A stretch of 64,000 bases of DNA from DASWJZ01 sp038211615 (GCA_038211615.1 JBBQVL010000010.1:1-64000), one strand, 5' to 3'; shown: positions 42,364 through 52,342, numbered from the stretch's first letter. The notes: generated from the letters alone by a model not told the origin. A program made the numbers and translations.

Positions 42364-43593
42364 GTGACCAACCGTCCACCGCGGGTGCTGATCTATAGCC
42401 ACGATTCCTACGGGCTCGGCCATCTGCGCCGCTGCCGGGCCATCGCGCAGTCGCTCGTCGCCTATCGCGATGACCTGTCGATCCTGATGATTTCCGGCTC
42501 TCCTATCGTGGGCGCCTTCAGCTTTTCGGCCAATGTCGACTTCATTCGCGTGCCGGGCGTCGTGAAGATCGCCAACGAAAGCTACCAGCCGCACAGCCCT
42601 GGCATCTCCATCGAGGATCTGATGGCGATTCGCTCCGGTATCATCCTGGAGACGGCGCGGGTGTTCGAGCCGGACATCTTCCTCGTCGACAAGGAGCCGC
42701 TCGGCCTCAGGGGCGAGGTCGAATCGACGCTGCATTTCCTCAAGGAGAAGGGCAAGCTCCTCGTCCTCGGTCTCCGCGATGTCATGGACGACCCGGTTCG
42801 GCTTGCCGGCGAGTGGAACCGCAAGCGTGCGCTGCCGGCGCTCGAAGAACTCTACGATCACATCTGGATCTACGGAATTCCGGAGATCTGCGACCCGCTC
42901 GAGGGCATCGCCGTGTCCGATTCCGTGCGCCAGAAGACGCGCTTCACCGGCTATCTCCGCCGCGGGAAGACGCCTTCCGGATTCTATCCCGCACCGCACG
43001 AGATCGAGGAGCCCTTCTATCTTGTGACGACGGGAGGCGGCGGCGACGGCGCCATGCTCGTCGACTGGGTGCTGCGGGCCTACGAATTCGACCCGACGCT
43101 CGACATGCCGGCGAAGATCGTGCTTGGGCCGTTCATGGGCACCAGCCAGCAGACCGGTTTCATGGAGCGCGTGGCGCGACTGAAGCACATCGAGGCGATT
43201 ACCTTCGAGGCGAACATGGAAGCGCTGATGCAGCGCGCGCTCGCGGTCGTCGCCATGGGCGGCTACAATACGTTCTGCGAAATTCTCTCGATGGACAAGC
43301 GCGCGCTGATCCTGCCGCGCACCGCGCCGCGCGCGGAGCAGTTCATCCGCGCCAAGCGCGCCGAGGAACTGGGCCTCGTCTCGATGCTGGTGCCCGACGA
43401 CACGACCGATCCGCGGCAGATGGTCGAGGCACTGCGTGCCCTCCCCTACCGCCGGCGTCCCTCCAAGGTGCACATTCCCGGACTTCTCGACGGCCTCTCC
43501 GTCATCAACAGCCTGGTCGACCAGTATCTCGGCACCGCCGCTCCGGCCGGCCTGCGGCCGCCACGGCTTTCAGTCGTCGGCGGGGCCATTTGA
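42364..43593 (+). CDS. GT28-like glycosyltransferase
   Basis: Cytoplasmic sugar transferase of 409 residues. Two Rossmann halves are visible: the N-terminal one with VLIYSHDSYGLGHLRRCRAI, and the C-terminal one with YLVTTGGGGDGAMLVDW and the donor-site stretch AVVAMGGYNTFCEILSMDKR, then RTAPRAEQFIRAKRAEEL. This is the MurG/GT28 fold, in a group of uncharacterised polysaccharide enzymes. GTG 42364 with GAGGAGGACC just upstream is a good start. A paralogue lies at 45.9 kb. Donor and acceptor sugars are not predictable. Confidence 0.85.
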   Translation: MTNRPPRVLIYSHDSYGLGHLRRCRAIAQSLVAYRDDLSILMISGSPIVGAFSFSANVDFIRVPGVVKIANESYQPHSPGISIEDLMAIRSGIILETARVFEPDIFLVDKEPLGLRGEVESTLHFLKEKGKLLVLGLRDVMDDPVRLAGEWNRKRALPALEELYDHIWIYGIPEICDPLEGIAVSDSVRQKTRFTGYLRRGKTPSGFYPAPHEIEEPFYLVTTGGGGDGAMLVDWVLRAYEFDPTLDMPAKIVLGPFMGTSQQTGFMERVARLKHIEAITFEANMEALMQRALAVVAMGGYNTFCEILSMDKRALILPRTAPRAEQFIRAKRAEELGLVSMLVPDDTTDPRQMVEALRALPYRRRPSKVHIPGLLDGLSVINSLVDQYLGTAAPAGLRPPRLSVVGGAI

Positions 43594-43650
43594 GGCGGGA
43601 GCCTCGGCGGAGCATATGGAGAGAGGAATGACGGCGATGAGGTTTTCCGC

Positions 43651-44136
43651 GTGAGCCGTCTCGATTTCATGATTTCCCGGCTGACGGCGCAGCGGGCGCT
43701 GATGGAGGAGGCCGCGCGGCTGATCGTCGACCAGCCGGGCCCGGTCTTCGAGCTCGGCCTCGGCAGCGGTCGCACCTTCGACCATCTCCGCCAGCTCCTG
43801 CCGTCGCGCGAGATCTTTGCCTTCGACCGCGCCATCTCGGCGCATCCGAAATGCATTCCGGACGGCGACCATCTGATCCTCGGCGAGATCCGCGAGACAC
43901 TGCAATTCTGCGGGCCGCGCATTCCAGGAAAACCCGCCTTCATCCATGTCGATCTCGGGTCCGGCGATCCGACGCAGGACCTGATCACGCGCGCCTGGCT
44001 GTCGCCGCTTATCGCCGAGTGGTCGGTGGCTGGGACGATCATCCTCGCCGACCGGCCGCTTGCGGGGGCGTTCCGCGACCTGCCGCGGCCGCCCGGCTGC
44101 CCGAAGTCGGGACACGTGCTGCTGCGCGCCGAGTGA
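43651..44136 (+). CDS. Small class I SAM-dependent methyltransferase-like protein
   Basis: Protein of 161 residues with the SAM-binding motif I at ~31-40 (VFELGLGSGRT), then EIFAFDRAIS and the FIHVDLGSGDP strand. At 161 residues it contains little more than the Rossmann core and may need a partner. GTG 43651 overlaps the TGA of a 12-codon mini-ORF (ATG at 43616, preceded by a purine-rich stretch) in a GTGA junction, so it is probably translated by re-initiation. It sits between glycosyltransferase genes, hinting at glycan or lipid methylation, which is not certain. Confidence 0.72.
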   Translation: MSRLDFMISRLTAQRALMEEAARLIVDQPGPVFELGLGSGRTFDHLRQLLPSREIFAFDRAISAHPKCIPDGDHLILGEIRETLQFCGPRIPGKPAFIHVDLGSGDPTQDLITRAWLSPLIAEWSVAGTIILADRPLAGAFRDLPRPPGCPKSGHVLLRAE

Positions 44137-44163
44137 AGGCGCGGAACCGGCACCCGTAAGCGG

Positions 44164-45294
44164 ATGCGCATAGCCTTCTACGCGCCGTTGAAGCCGCCCG
44201 ACCATCCCGTGGCCTCGGGCGACCGCGCGATGGCGCGCGCGCTCATCGCGGCGCTCGAGCGCGCCGGCCATGAGGTCACGCTCGCCGCGCATTTCCGCAG
44301 CTACGATTCAGGCGATCCGAGGCGGCAGGCACGGCTCCGCGCCGAGGGGCGGAAGATCGCGCACCGCTACCTGCGAAAGATCGAGCAGGGCGCGCCGCAG
44401 CCCGATTTGTGGTTCACCTACCACCTCTATCACAAGGCGCCGGACTGGCTCGGCCCACTCGTCACCGGTCGGCTCGGCATTCCCTACGCGATCGCCGAAG
44501 CCTCCTACGCGCCGAAGCAGGAAGGCGGCCCCTTCGATCTTGGGCATCAGAGCGTCGCGGAGGCCATCCGGCAGGCGGCGGTGATCTTCCAGCCGAACCC
44601 GGCCGACGCGGAATGCGTGCTGCCGCTGCTTGAGGCGCCGGAGCGGCTGGTGCCGGTCCCGCCGTTCCTCGATACCGCTCCGTTCCGAGCGCCGGACCGC
44701 GACGCGAGCCGGGCTGCAATTGGCCGGATGCTCGGCCTCGACCCGAAGGTACCGTGGCTTGCGACCGTCGCCATGATGCGCGACGACCAGAAGCTCCTCT
44801 CCTACCGCGTTCTGGCGGAGGCGATGCCGTTGCTCGCAGATCTTCGCTGGCAGCTCATCGTCGCCGGCAAGGGCCCCGCCGAGGCGGCCGTGCGCGAAGC
44901 CTTCGCACCGTTCGCGGATAGAGTCCGATGGGCGGGAGAACTCGCACCGGAGGTGCTGAAACAGCTCTACCGGGCCGCCGACCTCTGCCTCTGGCCCGCC
45001 GTGAAGGAGGCCTTCGGCGTGGCGCTGCTTGAGGCGCAGGCCGCCGGCCTCCCGGTTGTCGCTGGCCGGAGCGGCGGCGTATCGAGCGTCGTCGCCGACG
45101 AGGAGACGGGCCTGCTTGCGCGCGAGGGCGATGCGGCAGCCTTCGCCGACGCGGCCGGTGCGCTGCTCGAGGATCCCGAGCGCCGGGTGCGGATGGGACA
45201 CGCGGCGATGCAACGGGCGGAGCGCGAGAACGACATCGCGCGCGCCGCCGCCCTCCTCGACGAAAGGCTACGCAGGCTGGCGGACCCTGCATGA
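44164..45294 (+). CDS. Glycosyltransferase family 4 protein
   Basis: GT-B fold enzyme of 376 residues. The N-terminal half has IAFYAPLKPPDHPVASGDRA (the Gly-rich acceptor loop); the C-terminal half has WPAVKEAFGVALLEAQAAGL with the conserved E-x7-E (E-A-F-G-V-A-L-L-E), then VVADEETGLLAREGD. It keeps the GT4 retaining mechanism. It starts 27 bases after the methyltransferase gene and its stop overlaps the phosphatase gene start, so it is in the glycan operon. The sugar is unknown. Confidence 0.9.
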   Translation: MRIAFYAPLKPPDHPVASGDRAMARALIAALERAGHEVTLAAHFRSYDSGDPRRQARLRAEGRKIAHRYLRKIEQGAPQPDLWFTYHLYHKAPDWLGPLVTGRLGIPYAIAEASYAPKQEGGPFDLGHQSVAEAIRQAAVIFQPNPADAECVLPLLEAPERLVPVPPFLDTAPFRAPDRDASRAAIGRMLGLDPKVPWLATVAMMRDDQKLLSYRVLAEAMPLLADLRWQLIVAGKGPAEAAVREAFAPFADRVRWAGELAPEVLKQLYRAADLCLWPAVKEAFGVALLEAQAAGLPVVAGRSGGVSSVVADEETGLLAREGDAAAFADAAGALLEDPERRVRMGHAAMQRAERENDIARAAALLDERLRRLADPA

Positions 45295-45872
45295 TCCCGC
45301 TTCTCGTCGTCCGCCATGGTCCGACCGACTGGAACGAAGCAAAACTGATCCAGGGACATGCCGACCGCCCGCTCTCCGAGGCCGGCCGCGCGCAAATGCA
45401 CGCCGCGCGCCTGCCGGCCGGATGGGAGGGCGCGCTCTGCCTCACGAGCCCGCTGCAGCGCGCCATCGAGACGGCGGCGCTTCTCGGCCTCGATCCGCAG
45501 ACGGAGCCTCGGCTGATCGAGATGTCGTGGGGCGAATGGGAGGGGCAGAGCCTGAAAACATTGCGCGCAGCGCACGGCGCGGCGATGGCGGAGAACGAGG
45601 CGCGCGGACTCGACTTTCGCCCGCCCGGCGGCGAGAGCCCGCGCGAGGTCCAGGCGCGGCTGCGCCCGTTGCTCGCGAGCCTCGAAGGCCGGACGATCTT
45701 CGTCACGCACAAGGGCGTGCTGCGGGCGCTCTACACGCTGGCGACGCGCTGGGCGATGACCGGCAAGCCGCCGGACAGGCTTCTCGACGGCCGCGCGCAT
45801 GCGTTCGCCGTCGAGCCGGAAGGGTCGTTGTCGCCGATGCAGCTGAACATTCCCCTCTGGCCTGCGGCATGA
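45291..45872 (+). CDS. Histidine phosphatase family protein
   Basis: Phosphoglycerate-mutase-like phosphatase of 193 residues. RHGPTDWN at ~8-15 holds the phospho-accepting His; the ETAALLGL phrase, the catalytic Glu in EMSWGEWEG and the second His in FVTHKGVLRALY complete the site. CobC/GpmB-like and cytoplasmic. ATGA overlaps with both neighbours (45291 and 45869) place it firmly in the glycan operon, where it may clear a sugar phosphate; this is inference. Confidence 0.88.
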   Translation: MIPLLVVRHGPTDWNEAKLIQGHADRPLSEAGRAQMHAARLPAGWEGALCLTSPLQRAIETAALLGLDPQTEPRLIEMSWGEWEGQSLKTLRAAHGAAMAENEARGLDFRPPGGESPREVQARLRPLLASLEGRTIFVTHKGVLRALYTLATRWAMTGKPPDRLLDGRAHAFAVEPEGSLSPMQLNIPLWPAA

Positions 45873-47017
45873 CACGGCGCGTGCTCTTCCATGTCCAGCA
45901 TCTCCTCGGCATCGGTCACCTCCGACGTGCGGAGATCCTTGCCGAGGCCATGGCCGCGGAAGGCCTCGAGGTGACGGTCTCCTATGGCGGGCGGCGGATT
46001 GCGGAGGTCGCCTTCCGCGGCGTTAGAGTGGCGGAGCTGCCGCCGGCCACGATCGCCGGCGAGGATTTCTCCACACTTCTCGACGCCGACAACCGCCCCG
46101 TTGACGATGCATGGCGCGCGGCGCGGCGCGATGCGCTCCTCCGTCTCTGGCGCGATGTCGATCCGGACGTCGTGCTGATCGAACTCTTCCCGTTCGGGCG
46201 GCGGCAGTTCGCGTTCGAGCTGATGCCGCTGCTGGAGGCCGTGCACGCCGCGACACCGCGCCCTCTCGTCGCCTGCTCGGTGCGCGACGTGCTCGTCGCT
46301 TCGAAGAAGGCCGGGCGCGACGCCGAAATCGTGGAGAGGGTCCGGCGGTTCTTCGATGCGGTGCTCGTGCATGGCGACCCGGCCCTCGTCCCCTTCGGCG
46401 CGACCTTCGCCTCGGCCGATCGGATCGCCGACCTCATCCACCACACCGGCTACGTCGCCGCCGATGCCGGCAGCACGGCGCTCGTTGGCGGGGAAGACGA
46501 GGTTATCGTCTCGGCCGGCGGGGGGGCGGTCGGTGCGCCGCTCCTCTTCGCGGCCGTCGCGGCCCGGCCGATGACACCGCTCGCGGGGCATGTCTGGCGT
46601 TTTTTGGCTGGGCCCAACCTCCCCGCCGCCGACTTTGAGCGCCTCGGCGCAATGGCGGACGCACGGACGATCGTCGAGCGGTTTCGCCCCGATTTCCCGG
46701 CGCGATTGCAGACGGCGGCCCTCTCAATCTCGCAGGCCGGCTACAACACGATGATGGATGTCCTCGGCTCCGGCGTGCGCGCCATCGTTGTGCCTTACGA
46801 GGCGAAAGGAGAGACCGAGCAGCGGCTTCGCTCCGAGATCCTCGCGTCGAGGCGGCTACTCACCGTAGTGCCAGAAGCCGATCTCTCGGCCGCGCGGCTG
46901 GCTGTCGCGGTCACGGAGGCGATTGGCAGGCCCGCGGCTTCCATCAGGATCGACCGATCCGGAGCGGCGACGACCGCCCGGCTCGTTCACGCACTCGCCA
47001 CAAGGCGAGTGCGATAA
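45869..47017 (+). CDS. GT28-like glycosyltransferase, paralogue of the 42.4 kb gene
   Basis: Protein of 382 residues with the same opening as its paralogue (VLFHVQHLLGIGHLRRAEIL against VLIYSHDSYGLGHLRR) and the same donor-site region (SQAGYNTMMDVLGSGVRAI, then YEAKGETEQRLRSEIL). The GT-B fold and probable UDP-sugar use are inferred from the MurG relation. ATG 45869 overlaps the phosphatase stop; the much longer open frame upstream shadows the GT4 gene. No signal peptide. The pair of paralogues brackets the operon. Confidence 0.85.
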   Translation: MTRRVLFHVQHLLGIGHLRRAEILAEAMAAEGLEVTVSYGGRRIAEVAFRGVRVAELPPATIAGEDFSTLLDADNRPVDDAWRAARRDALLRLWRDVDPDVVLIELFPFGRRQFAFELMPLLEAVHAATPRPLVACSVRDVLVASKKAGRDAEIVERVRRFFDAVLVHGDPALVPFGATFASADRIADLIHHTGYVAADAGSTALVGGEDEVIVSAGGGAVGAPLLFAAVAARPMTPLAGHVWRFLAGPNLPAADFERLGAMADARTIVERFRPDFPARLQTAALSISQAGYNTMMDVLGSGVRAIVVPYEAKGETEQRLRSEILASRRLLTVVPEADLSAARLAVAVTEAIGRPAASIRIDRSGAATTARLVHALATRRVR

Positions 47018-47068
47018 AGTCGATGAGGACACATTGCATGGGCAACAATTCCATGGCCCCATAGAGAC

Positions 47069-48991
47069 ATGAAACCGCTCGATCATTCGGATGTCGCAGG
47101 CGACCTGCTGAACATCCGCGACCTGACCGTCGAATTCCGCACGCTCGCCGGGCGGACGCAGGCGGTCGATAGCCTGTCGCTGCGCATCCGGCCGGGCAGC
47201 ACGGTGGCGCTGGTCGGAGAATCCGGGTCCGGAAAGTCGGTCACGGCGCAAGCGATCCTCGGGATATTGCCGCGCACCGCGCACATCACCGCCGGTCAGA
47301 TCCAGTTCAACGAAAAGGGCCGCACGAGCGTCGACCTCGCCAAGCTCTCGCCGCGCTCCAAGGAATTCACCTCGGTCCGCGGCGACCGCATCGGCATGAT
47401 CTTCCAGGAGCCGATGACCTCCTTTTCGCCGCTCCACACGATCGGATCGCAGATCGGCGAAGCGCTCGCCGTCCACAAGGAAGTGAGCAAGGAGGAGAAG
47501 CGGGCGGCCACGATCGAGATGCTGCGGCTGGTGGAATTCCCGCGGCCGGCGGAGACGATCGACTCCTACCCTTTCGAGCTTTCCGGCGGCTTGCGGCAGC
47601 GGGCGATGATCGCGATGGCGCTGATGTGCCGGCCCGCTCTGCTCATTGCCGACGAGCCGACCACCGCCCTCGACGTGACCGTGCAGGCGCAGATCCTGAA
47701 GCTGATCCGCGACGTGCAGGCCGAGCTCGGAATGGCCGTCCTGCTCATCACCCATGATCTCGGCGTGGTCGCCAATATGGCCGAGGAGGTGGTCGTCGCG
47801 CATCACGGGAGGGTGGTGGAATCCGGCACGCTCGACGACATCTTCTCGCATCCGGGGCACCCCTACCTGAAGGCGCTGCTGAAGGCGGTGCCGCATTTCG
47901 ACATGAAGCCCGGCGAGCGGCTGAAGCCCATTCGCGAGATCCACACGCCGGTCGAGCAGCTCGCCGGCGCGCCGCTGATCGACCGGAGCGGCGGCACGCT
48001 GCTCGAAGTCCGCCACATCACCAAGCGCTTCGGCATGCGCAAGAACATGAAATGGCTGTCGAAGGCGCAGGGGGCGACCGTGCTGGCGCTCTCCGACGTG
48101 AGCTTTACCGTCGAGCGGGGGGAATGCCTCGGCCTCGTCGGCGAATCAGGCTCGGGCAAGACCACCGTCAGCAAGGCCATCATGCGCGCCGTGCCGATGG
48201 ACGAAGGCGAGATCATCTTCCACGACCGCGGCAATGCCACCGATCTCCTGCAGCTCGACATGCGGGAGATGGAGCCAATCCGCCGGAAAATTCAGTACAT
48301 CTTCCAGGACCCCTATTCCTCGCTCAACCCGCGCATGACGGTGGGCAGCATCCTGGCCGAGCCCTTCGTCATACATAACATCGGCACGGACGTGACACGC
48401 CGCGCCGCAGCGGTGCGGCTGCTCGAAATGGTCGGCCTCGGCGCCCAGCACCTGAACCGCTTTCCGCACAGCTTCTCCGGCGGCCAACGGCAGCGCATCG
48501 GCATAGCGCGCTCGCTGGCGCTGCAGCCCGATCTCGTCATCTGCGACGAGCCGGTGTCCGCCCTCGACGTCTCGATCCAGGCGCAGATCCTGAACCTCTT
48601 GAAGGACCTGCAGAAGGAGATCGGCCTTACCTACCTGTTCATCTCGCACAATCTCGCGGTCATCAACTATATCGCCGACCGGATCGCCGTGATGTGCGCC
48701 GGCCGTCTGGTGGAACTCGCACCCCGCGCCGAGCTCTTCCGCAATCCGCTGCATCCCTACACGCGGGCCCTGATGTCGGCGGTCCCCTACCCCGATCCCG
48801 ACCGGCCGCTCGATTTCGCCGCCATCGGCGCCGGACGGCAGTCCAATCCCGCTGCCTGGCCGGAGCCGTTCTGCTGCGGCGCGGGCGGCGATCCGCCGAT
48901 GCTGCAGGTGGCGGAGGGGCACTTCGTGCGCGCCTCGGCGTTGCCCGAAACGCAGGCGCGGGCCCTCTCGGCGGCAACCGCTTCTTCCTAG
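47069..48991 (+). CDS. Peptide-type ABC transporter ATPase with two NBDs (OppDF/YejF-like)
   Basis: ATP-driving subunit of 640 residues holding two complete NBDs in one chain, as in YejF/GsiA. NBD1 has GESGSGKSV, ELSGGLRQRAMIA and LIADEPTTALDVT; NBD2 has GESGSGKTT, FSGGQRQRIGIA and ICDEPVSALDVS. Each ends with an oligopeptide-type C-terminal (HPYLKALLKAV; HPYTRALMSAV). It serves a peptide or related importer; the only matching permeases and binding protein in the window are on the opposite strand at 56.6-60.7 kb, 8 kb away. Confidence 0.93.
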   Translation: MKPLDHSDVAGDLLNIRDLTVEFRTLAGRTQAVDSLSLRIRPGSTVALVGESGSGKSVTAQAILGILPRTAHITAGQIQFNEKGRTSVDLAKLSPRSKEFTSVRGDRIGMIFQEPMTSFSPLHTIGSQIGEALAVHKEVSKEEKRAATIEMLRLVEFPRPAETIDSYPFELSGGLRQRAMIAMALMCRPALLIADEPTTALDVTVQAQILKLIRDVQAELGMAVLLITHDLGVVANMAEEVVVAHHGRVVESGTLDDIFSHPGHPYLKALLKAVPHFDMKPGERLKPIREIHTPVEQLAGAPLIDRSGGTLLEVRHITKRFGMRKNMKWLSKAQGATVLALSDVSFTVERGECLGLVGESGSGKTTVSKAIMRAVPMDEGEIIFHDRGNATDLLQLDMREMEPIRRKIQYIFQDPYSSLNPRMTVGSILAEPFVIHNIGTDVTRRAAAVRLLEMVGLGAQHLNRFPHSFSGGQRQRIGIARSLALQPDLVICDEPVSALDVSIQAQILNLLKDLQKEIGLTYLFISHNLAVINYIADRIAVMCAGRLVELAPRAELFRNPLHPYTRALMSAVPYPDPDRPLDFAAIGAGRQSNPAAWPEPFCCGAGGDPPMLQVAEGHFVRASALPETQARALSAATASS

Positions 48992-49121
48992 GCGGGCCCC
49001 TGCGGAAGCCATGAGCCGGCGTTAGACAGCCGAGCCGACCTGCTGTTATAGATTGTTGCGTCGCTTGGCCCCCGGCCGGAGCGAATGCCCGCGCCGACGC
49101 CTCGAGGAGACCGGTCCAGAC

Positions 49122-51836
49122 ATGGATCTGAATATTTTCCGCTACACGTGGAGGCATTCCAAGCTCGATCAGATCTGGCTGCTGATCATCGTCGTGGTGT
49201 CGCTGCCGTTCTATTTCGTCTCCCTCGACCTGCCGAAATCGATCGTCAACGGACCGATCCAGGGCCAGGGGTTCGACAGCCCCTCCTCGACCAAGACAGC
49301 GCTGCGGATCGCGTTCGACATACCCAACTGGCTGTTCGGCGGCGGCGAGGTGGTGCTCTTCAACGGCCTGCAGTTCGGCCGCATCACGATGCTCGCCTAT
49401 CTGTGCATCCTGTTTCTGTTCTTCGTGCTGGTGAACGGCTACTTCAAGCTCTACATCTCGACCTTCAAGGGGCGGCTCGGCGAGCGGATGTTGCGCCGCA
49501 TGCGCTTCCAGCTCATCGACACGCTGCTGCGCTTCCCGCTGCCGCAGTTCCGGCGCCTCCGATCTTCCGAGATCGCCACCATGGTGAAGGACGAGGTCGA
49601 GCCGCTCGGCGGCTTCATCGGCGATGCGTTCGTGCAGCCCGCCTACCTCATCAGCCAGGCCGTCACCGCGATGGTGTTCATCCTGCTGCAGAGCATTACG
49701 CTCGGCCTTGTCGCCGGCGTCATCGTCGGTGTGCAGATCATCCTGATACCGCGTCTCCGCCGGCGGCTCCTCGTGCTGGGACGGGCGCGGCAGCTGACTG
49801 CCCGCCAGCTCGCGGGCCGCGTCGGTGAGATCGTCGAGGGCATCACCGGCGTGCGGGTGAACGATACCTCCAACTGGGAACGCGCGGAAATCTCCAGCCG
49901 GCTGGCGCGCATCTTCTTCATCCGCTTCGACATCTACCAGTGGAAGTTCCTGGTCAAATTCATCAACAACATCCTCGCCCAGGTGACGCCTTTCGTCTTC
50001 TATCTGGTCGGCGGCTATCTCGCGATCACGGGACGGCTCGACATCGGGCAGCTTGTCGCGGTCATCGCGGCCTACAAGGAGCTGCCTTCGCCGCTGAAGG
50101 ACCTGATCGACTGGGACCAGCAGCGCCTCGACGTGCAGGTGAAATACACGCAGGTCGTCGAGGCCTTCACCATCGGCAAGATCCTCGACCCGGCGCTGCA
50201 GAAGCTGGAGCCGGGTTCGTCGCCGCGGATCGAACGCGACGTCTCGGCGAGCGGTGTCAGCATCCGCGACGATTCCGGCGCGACGTTGCTGGAATCGTCG
50301 ACGGTGAAAGTCGTCCGCGGCGAGGCCGTGGCTGCGGTCGGGCCGGTGGGCGCGGGCGGCGAATACCTGGCGGAGGCCTTCGCGCGGCTGATCGAGCCGT
50401 CGAGCGGGCGCGTGCTGGTCGACGGCACTCCGATCGAGACGTTGCCGGACGCGGTCACCGGGCGCAGGATCGGCTACGCCGAGGCCAACACCTACTTCCC
50501 GCAGTCGAGCCTGCGCGATGCACTTGTCTACGGGCTGCGCCATGCACCGCTGCGCATCATCGAGAAGGAATCGCGCAAGGAAAAGCTGCGGCGCCTCGAG
50601 GCGCTCGCGTCGGGCAATCCGGAGACCGACGTCGCCGACGACTGGATCGACTACGAGGCGGCGGGCGCAACCGGCCCCGAGGACCTCATCGACCGCCTGC
50701 GCGAAATCCTGGTGCTGGTCGATCTCGAGAACGACGTCTATCGCCTCGGACTGCGGAGCCGGCTCCCCGAGGACCGGCTTGCCGACCTGTCGAGCCGAAT
50801 TCTCGCTGCGCGCGACGATTTTCGCGAGCGTCTCGTCAAGACGCAGAGCGAACACTACGTCGAGGCGTTCGATCCCGCGAAATACGTTGTGAATGCGGCA
50901 TTGAAGGAGAACGTGGTGTTCGGCGTCGCCGACACCGAGGCGCTCGGCGGGCGGCTCGAAGATCACCCCTACATGGCCAAAACCATCGCCGAGACCGAGC
51001 TGGAGAAGAAGCTCGTGCCGATGGGATTGAAGGTCGCCGAGACGCTGATCGATCTCTTCGGCGACCTCGCCCCGAACAATCCTCTGCTTGAACGCATGGA
51101 CCTCATGGCGCCGGAGGAGATCGACACCTACCGCGCCATCGTGCGGCGCGCCGGCAATGTGACCTACGAGGCGATGGACCCTGCCGACCGGCAGGCGCTG
51201 CTGAGGCTCGCCTACGGCTACATCGAGCCTCGCCACCGCCATGGCCTGCTTGACGCGGAAATGGAGGCGGAAATCGTCGCGGCGCGCAGCGCCTTCCGCG
51301 CCAACCTGCCGGATGACCTGAAGGGCGCGGTGGCGTTCTACCAGCCGGGGGTCGTCAACTCCGCGGCAAATGTGCAGGACAACTTGCTCTTTGGCCGCGT
51401 GGTCGACACCTATGCGGAGGCCGGCGAGCGGGTGAACGCGCTGCTCCGCGAGACGATGGACGCGCTCGGCCTCACCGGGCTGATCATCGAACTCGGCCTG
51501 TCGTTCGACATCGGCAGCGGCGCCAAGCGCCTTTCCCTTGCGCAGCAGCAGAAGCTCGGGCTGGCGCGCGCGCTGGTGAAGCGGCCGGACCTGCTGGTCG
51601 TCAACCGGGCGATTGCCGCCCTTGACGGCAACGCCCAGGATGCGACCGTAACCCGCGTGCTCGACTTCGCGCGGGCGAAGGGTGGGCCGGGCTTCGCGAT
51701 ATTCTGGGTGCTCAGCCATCCTGCCGCGGGTCAATGGTTCGACCGCGTTTTGACATTCGAGAACGGCCGGATCGCGAAGTCGGACGTGCGTGCGAAGGAC
51801 GTGGAAATGGAACCGGCCATGGAGGCGGCCAAGTAG
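49122..51836 (+). CDS. Degenerate ABC transporter with a ~270-residue insertion in the NBD
   Basis: Protein of 904 residues. The membrane domain has helices at ~18-38, ~88-108, ~178-210 and ~280-320, of ABC-exporter type. In the NBD, Walker A is GPVGAGGEY (407-415) with the Lys lost, Walker B ends LLVVNRA (824-830) with Asp to Asn and Glu to Arg, and the signature is RLSLAQQQK (803-811). About 270 residues (~475-745) of mostly helical sequence interrupt the fold between Walker A and the signature. It is unlikely to hydrolyse ATP and may be a gated scaffold or sensor. ATG 49122 follows GAGGAG at 49103. It begins the run of cNMP-related genes below. Confidence 0.85.
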   Translation: MDLNIFRYTWRHSKLDQIWLLIIVVVSLPFYFVSLDLPKSIVNGPIQGQGFDSPSSTKTALRIAFDIPNWLFGGGEVVLFNGLQFGRITMLAYLCILFLFFVLVNGYFKLYISTFKGRLGERMLRRMRFQLIDTLLRFPLPQFRRLRSSEIATMVKDEVEPLGGFIGDAFVQPAYLISQAVTAMVFILLQSITLGLVAGVIVGVQIILIPRLRRRLLVLGRARQLTARQLAGRVGEIVEGITGVRVNDTSNWERAEISSRLARIFFIRFDIYQWKFLVKFINNILAQVTPFVFYLVGGYLAITGRLDIGQLVAVIAAYKELPSPLKDLIDWDQQRLDVQVKYTQVVEAFTIGKILDPALQKLEPGSSPRIERDVSASGVSIRDDSGATLLESSTVKVVRGEAVAAVGPVGAGGEYLAEAFARLIEPSSGRVLVDGTPIETLPDAVTGRRIGYAEANTYFPQSSLRDALVYGLRHAPLRIIEKESRKEKLRRLEALASGNPETDVADDWIDYEAAGATGPEDLIDRLREILVLVDLENDVYRLGLRSRLPEDRLADLSSRILAARDDFRERLVKTQSEHYVEAFDPAKYVVNAALKENVVFGVADTEALGGRLEDHPYMAKTIAETELEKKLVPMGLKVAETLIDLFGDLAPNNPLLERMDLMAPEEIDTYRAIVRRAGNVTYEAMDPADRQALLRLAYGYIEPRHRHGLLDAEMEAEIVAARSAFRANLPDDLKGAVAFYQPGVVNSAANVQDNLLFGRVVDTYAEAGERVNALLRETMDALGLTGLIIELGLSFDIGSGAKRLSLAQQQKLGLARALVKRPDLLVVNRAIAALDGNAQDATVTRVLDFARAKGGPGFAIFWVLSHPAAGQWFDRVLTFENGRIAKSDVRAKDVEMEPAMEAAK

Positions 51837-51875
51837 CCGGCCGCTGCGACGCAGGGAAAAGAGGGCGAGGAAACC

Positions 51876-52334
51876 GTGAGTCTTCTGAATGCCGAAGTCG
51901 ATCTGCTGCGCCGGGTCCCGCTCTTCGCCGGCATCGAGCCCGCGCGGCTGAAGCTCCTGGCCTATACTTCGGACGTGGTGATGTACCGGGCGACGCAGGT
52001 GCTTTTCAAGATGGGTGACGTGGGTGACGCGGCCTACGTGATCATCAAGGGCGACGCCGAGGTCATCATTTCCTCCGACAAGGGCGATTTCCCGATCGCA
52101 ATGCTGCACGATGGCGATTTCGTCGGCGAGATCGCCATCCTCTGCGACACACCGAGAACGGCGACGGTGCGGGCGAAGAGCGAGCTGAAGGCGCTCCGGA
52201 TCCGCAAGGAGCCGTTCTTCGAGCTGTTGCACCAGTTCCCAGAGATGGCGGTGGAGATGACCCGGCTCCTGGCCGAGCGCCTCACGCGTACCACCGCGGA
52301 GCTGGTGGAGGCGCAAAGCCGGCTGTCGGCCTGA
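51876..52334 (+). CDS. Single-domain cyclic-nucleotide-binding protein
   Basis: Protein of 152 residues made only of a cNMP-binding domain (~10-130) and a short helix. The phosphate-binding cassette is FVGEIAILCDTPRTATVRA, with the conserved Gly-Glu and the Arg-Thr-Ala that grip the cyclic phosphate, so it should bind cAMP or a related cNMP. No DNA-binding or enzyme domain. GTG 51876 follows GGCGAGGAAA. Between the degenerate ABC protein and an MBL hydrolase, it may be the sensor for this block. Confidence 0.9.
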   Translation: MSLLNAEVDLLRRVPLFAGIEPARLKLLAYTSDVVMYRATQVLFKMGDVGDAAYVIIKGDAEVIISSDKGDFPIAMLHDGDFVGEIAILCDTPRTATVRAKSELKALRIRKEPFFELLHQFPEMAVEMTRLLAERLTRTTAELVEAQSRLSA

Positions 52335-52342
52335 ATCGCGCG

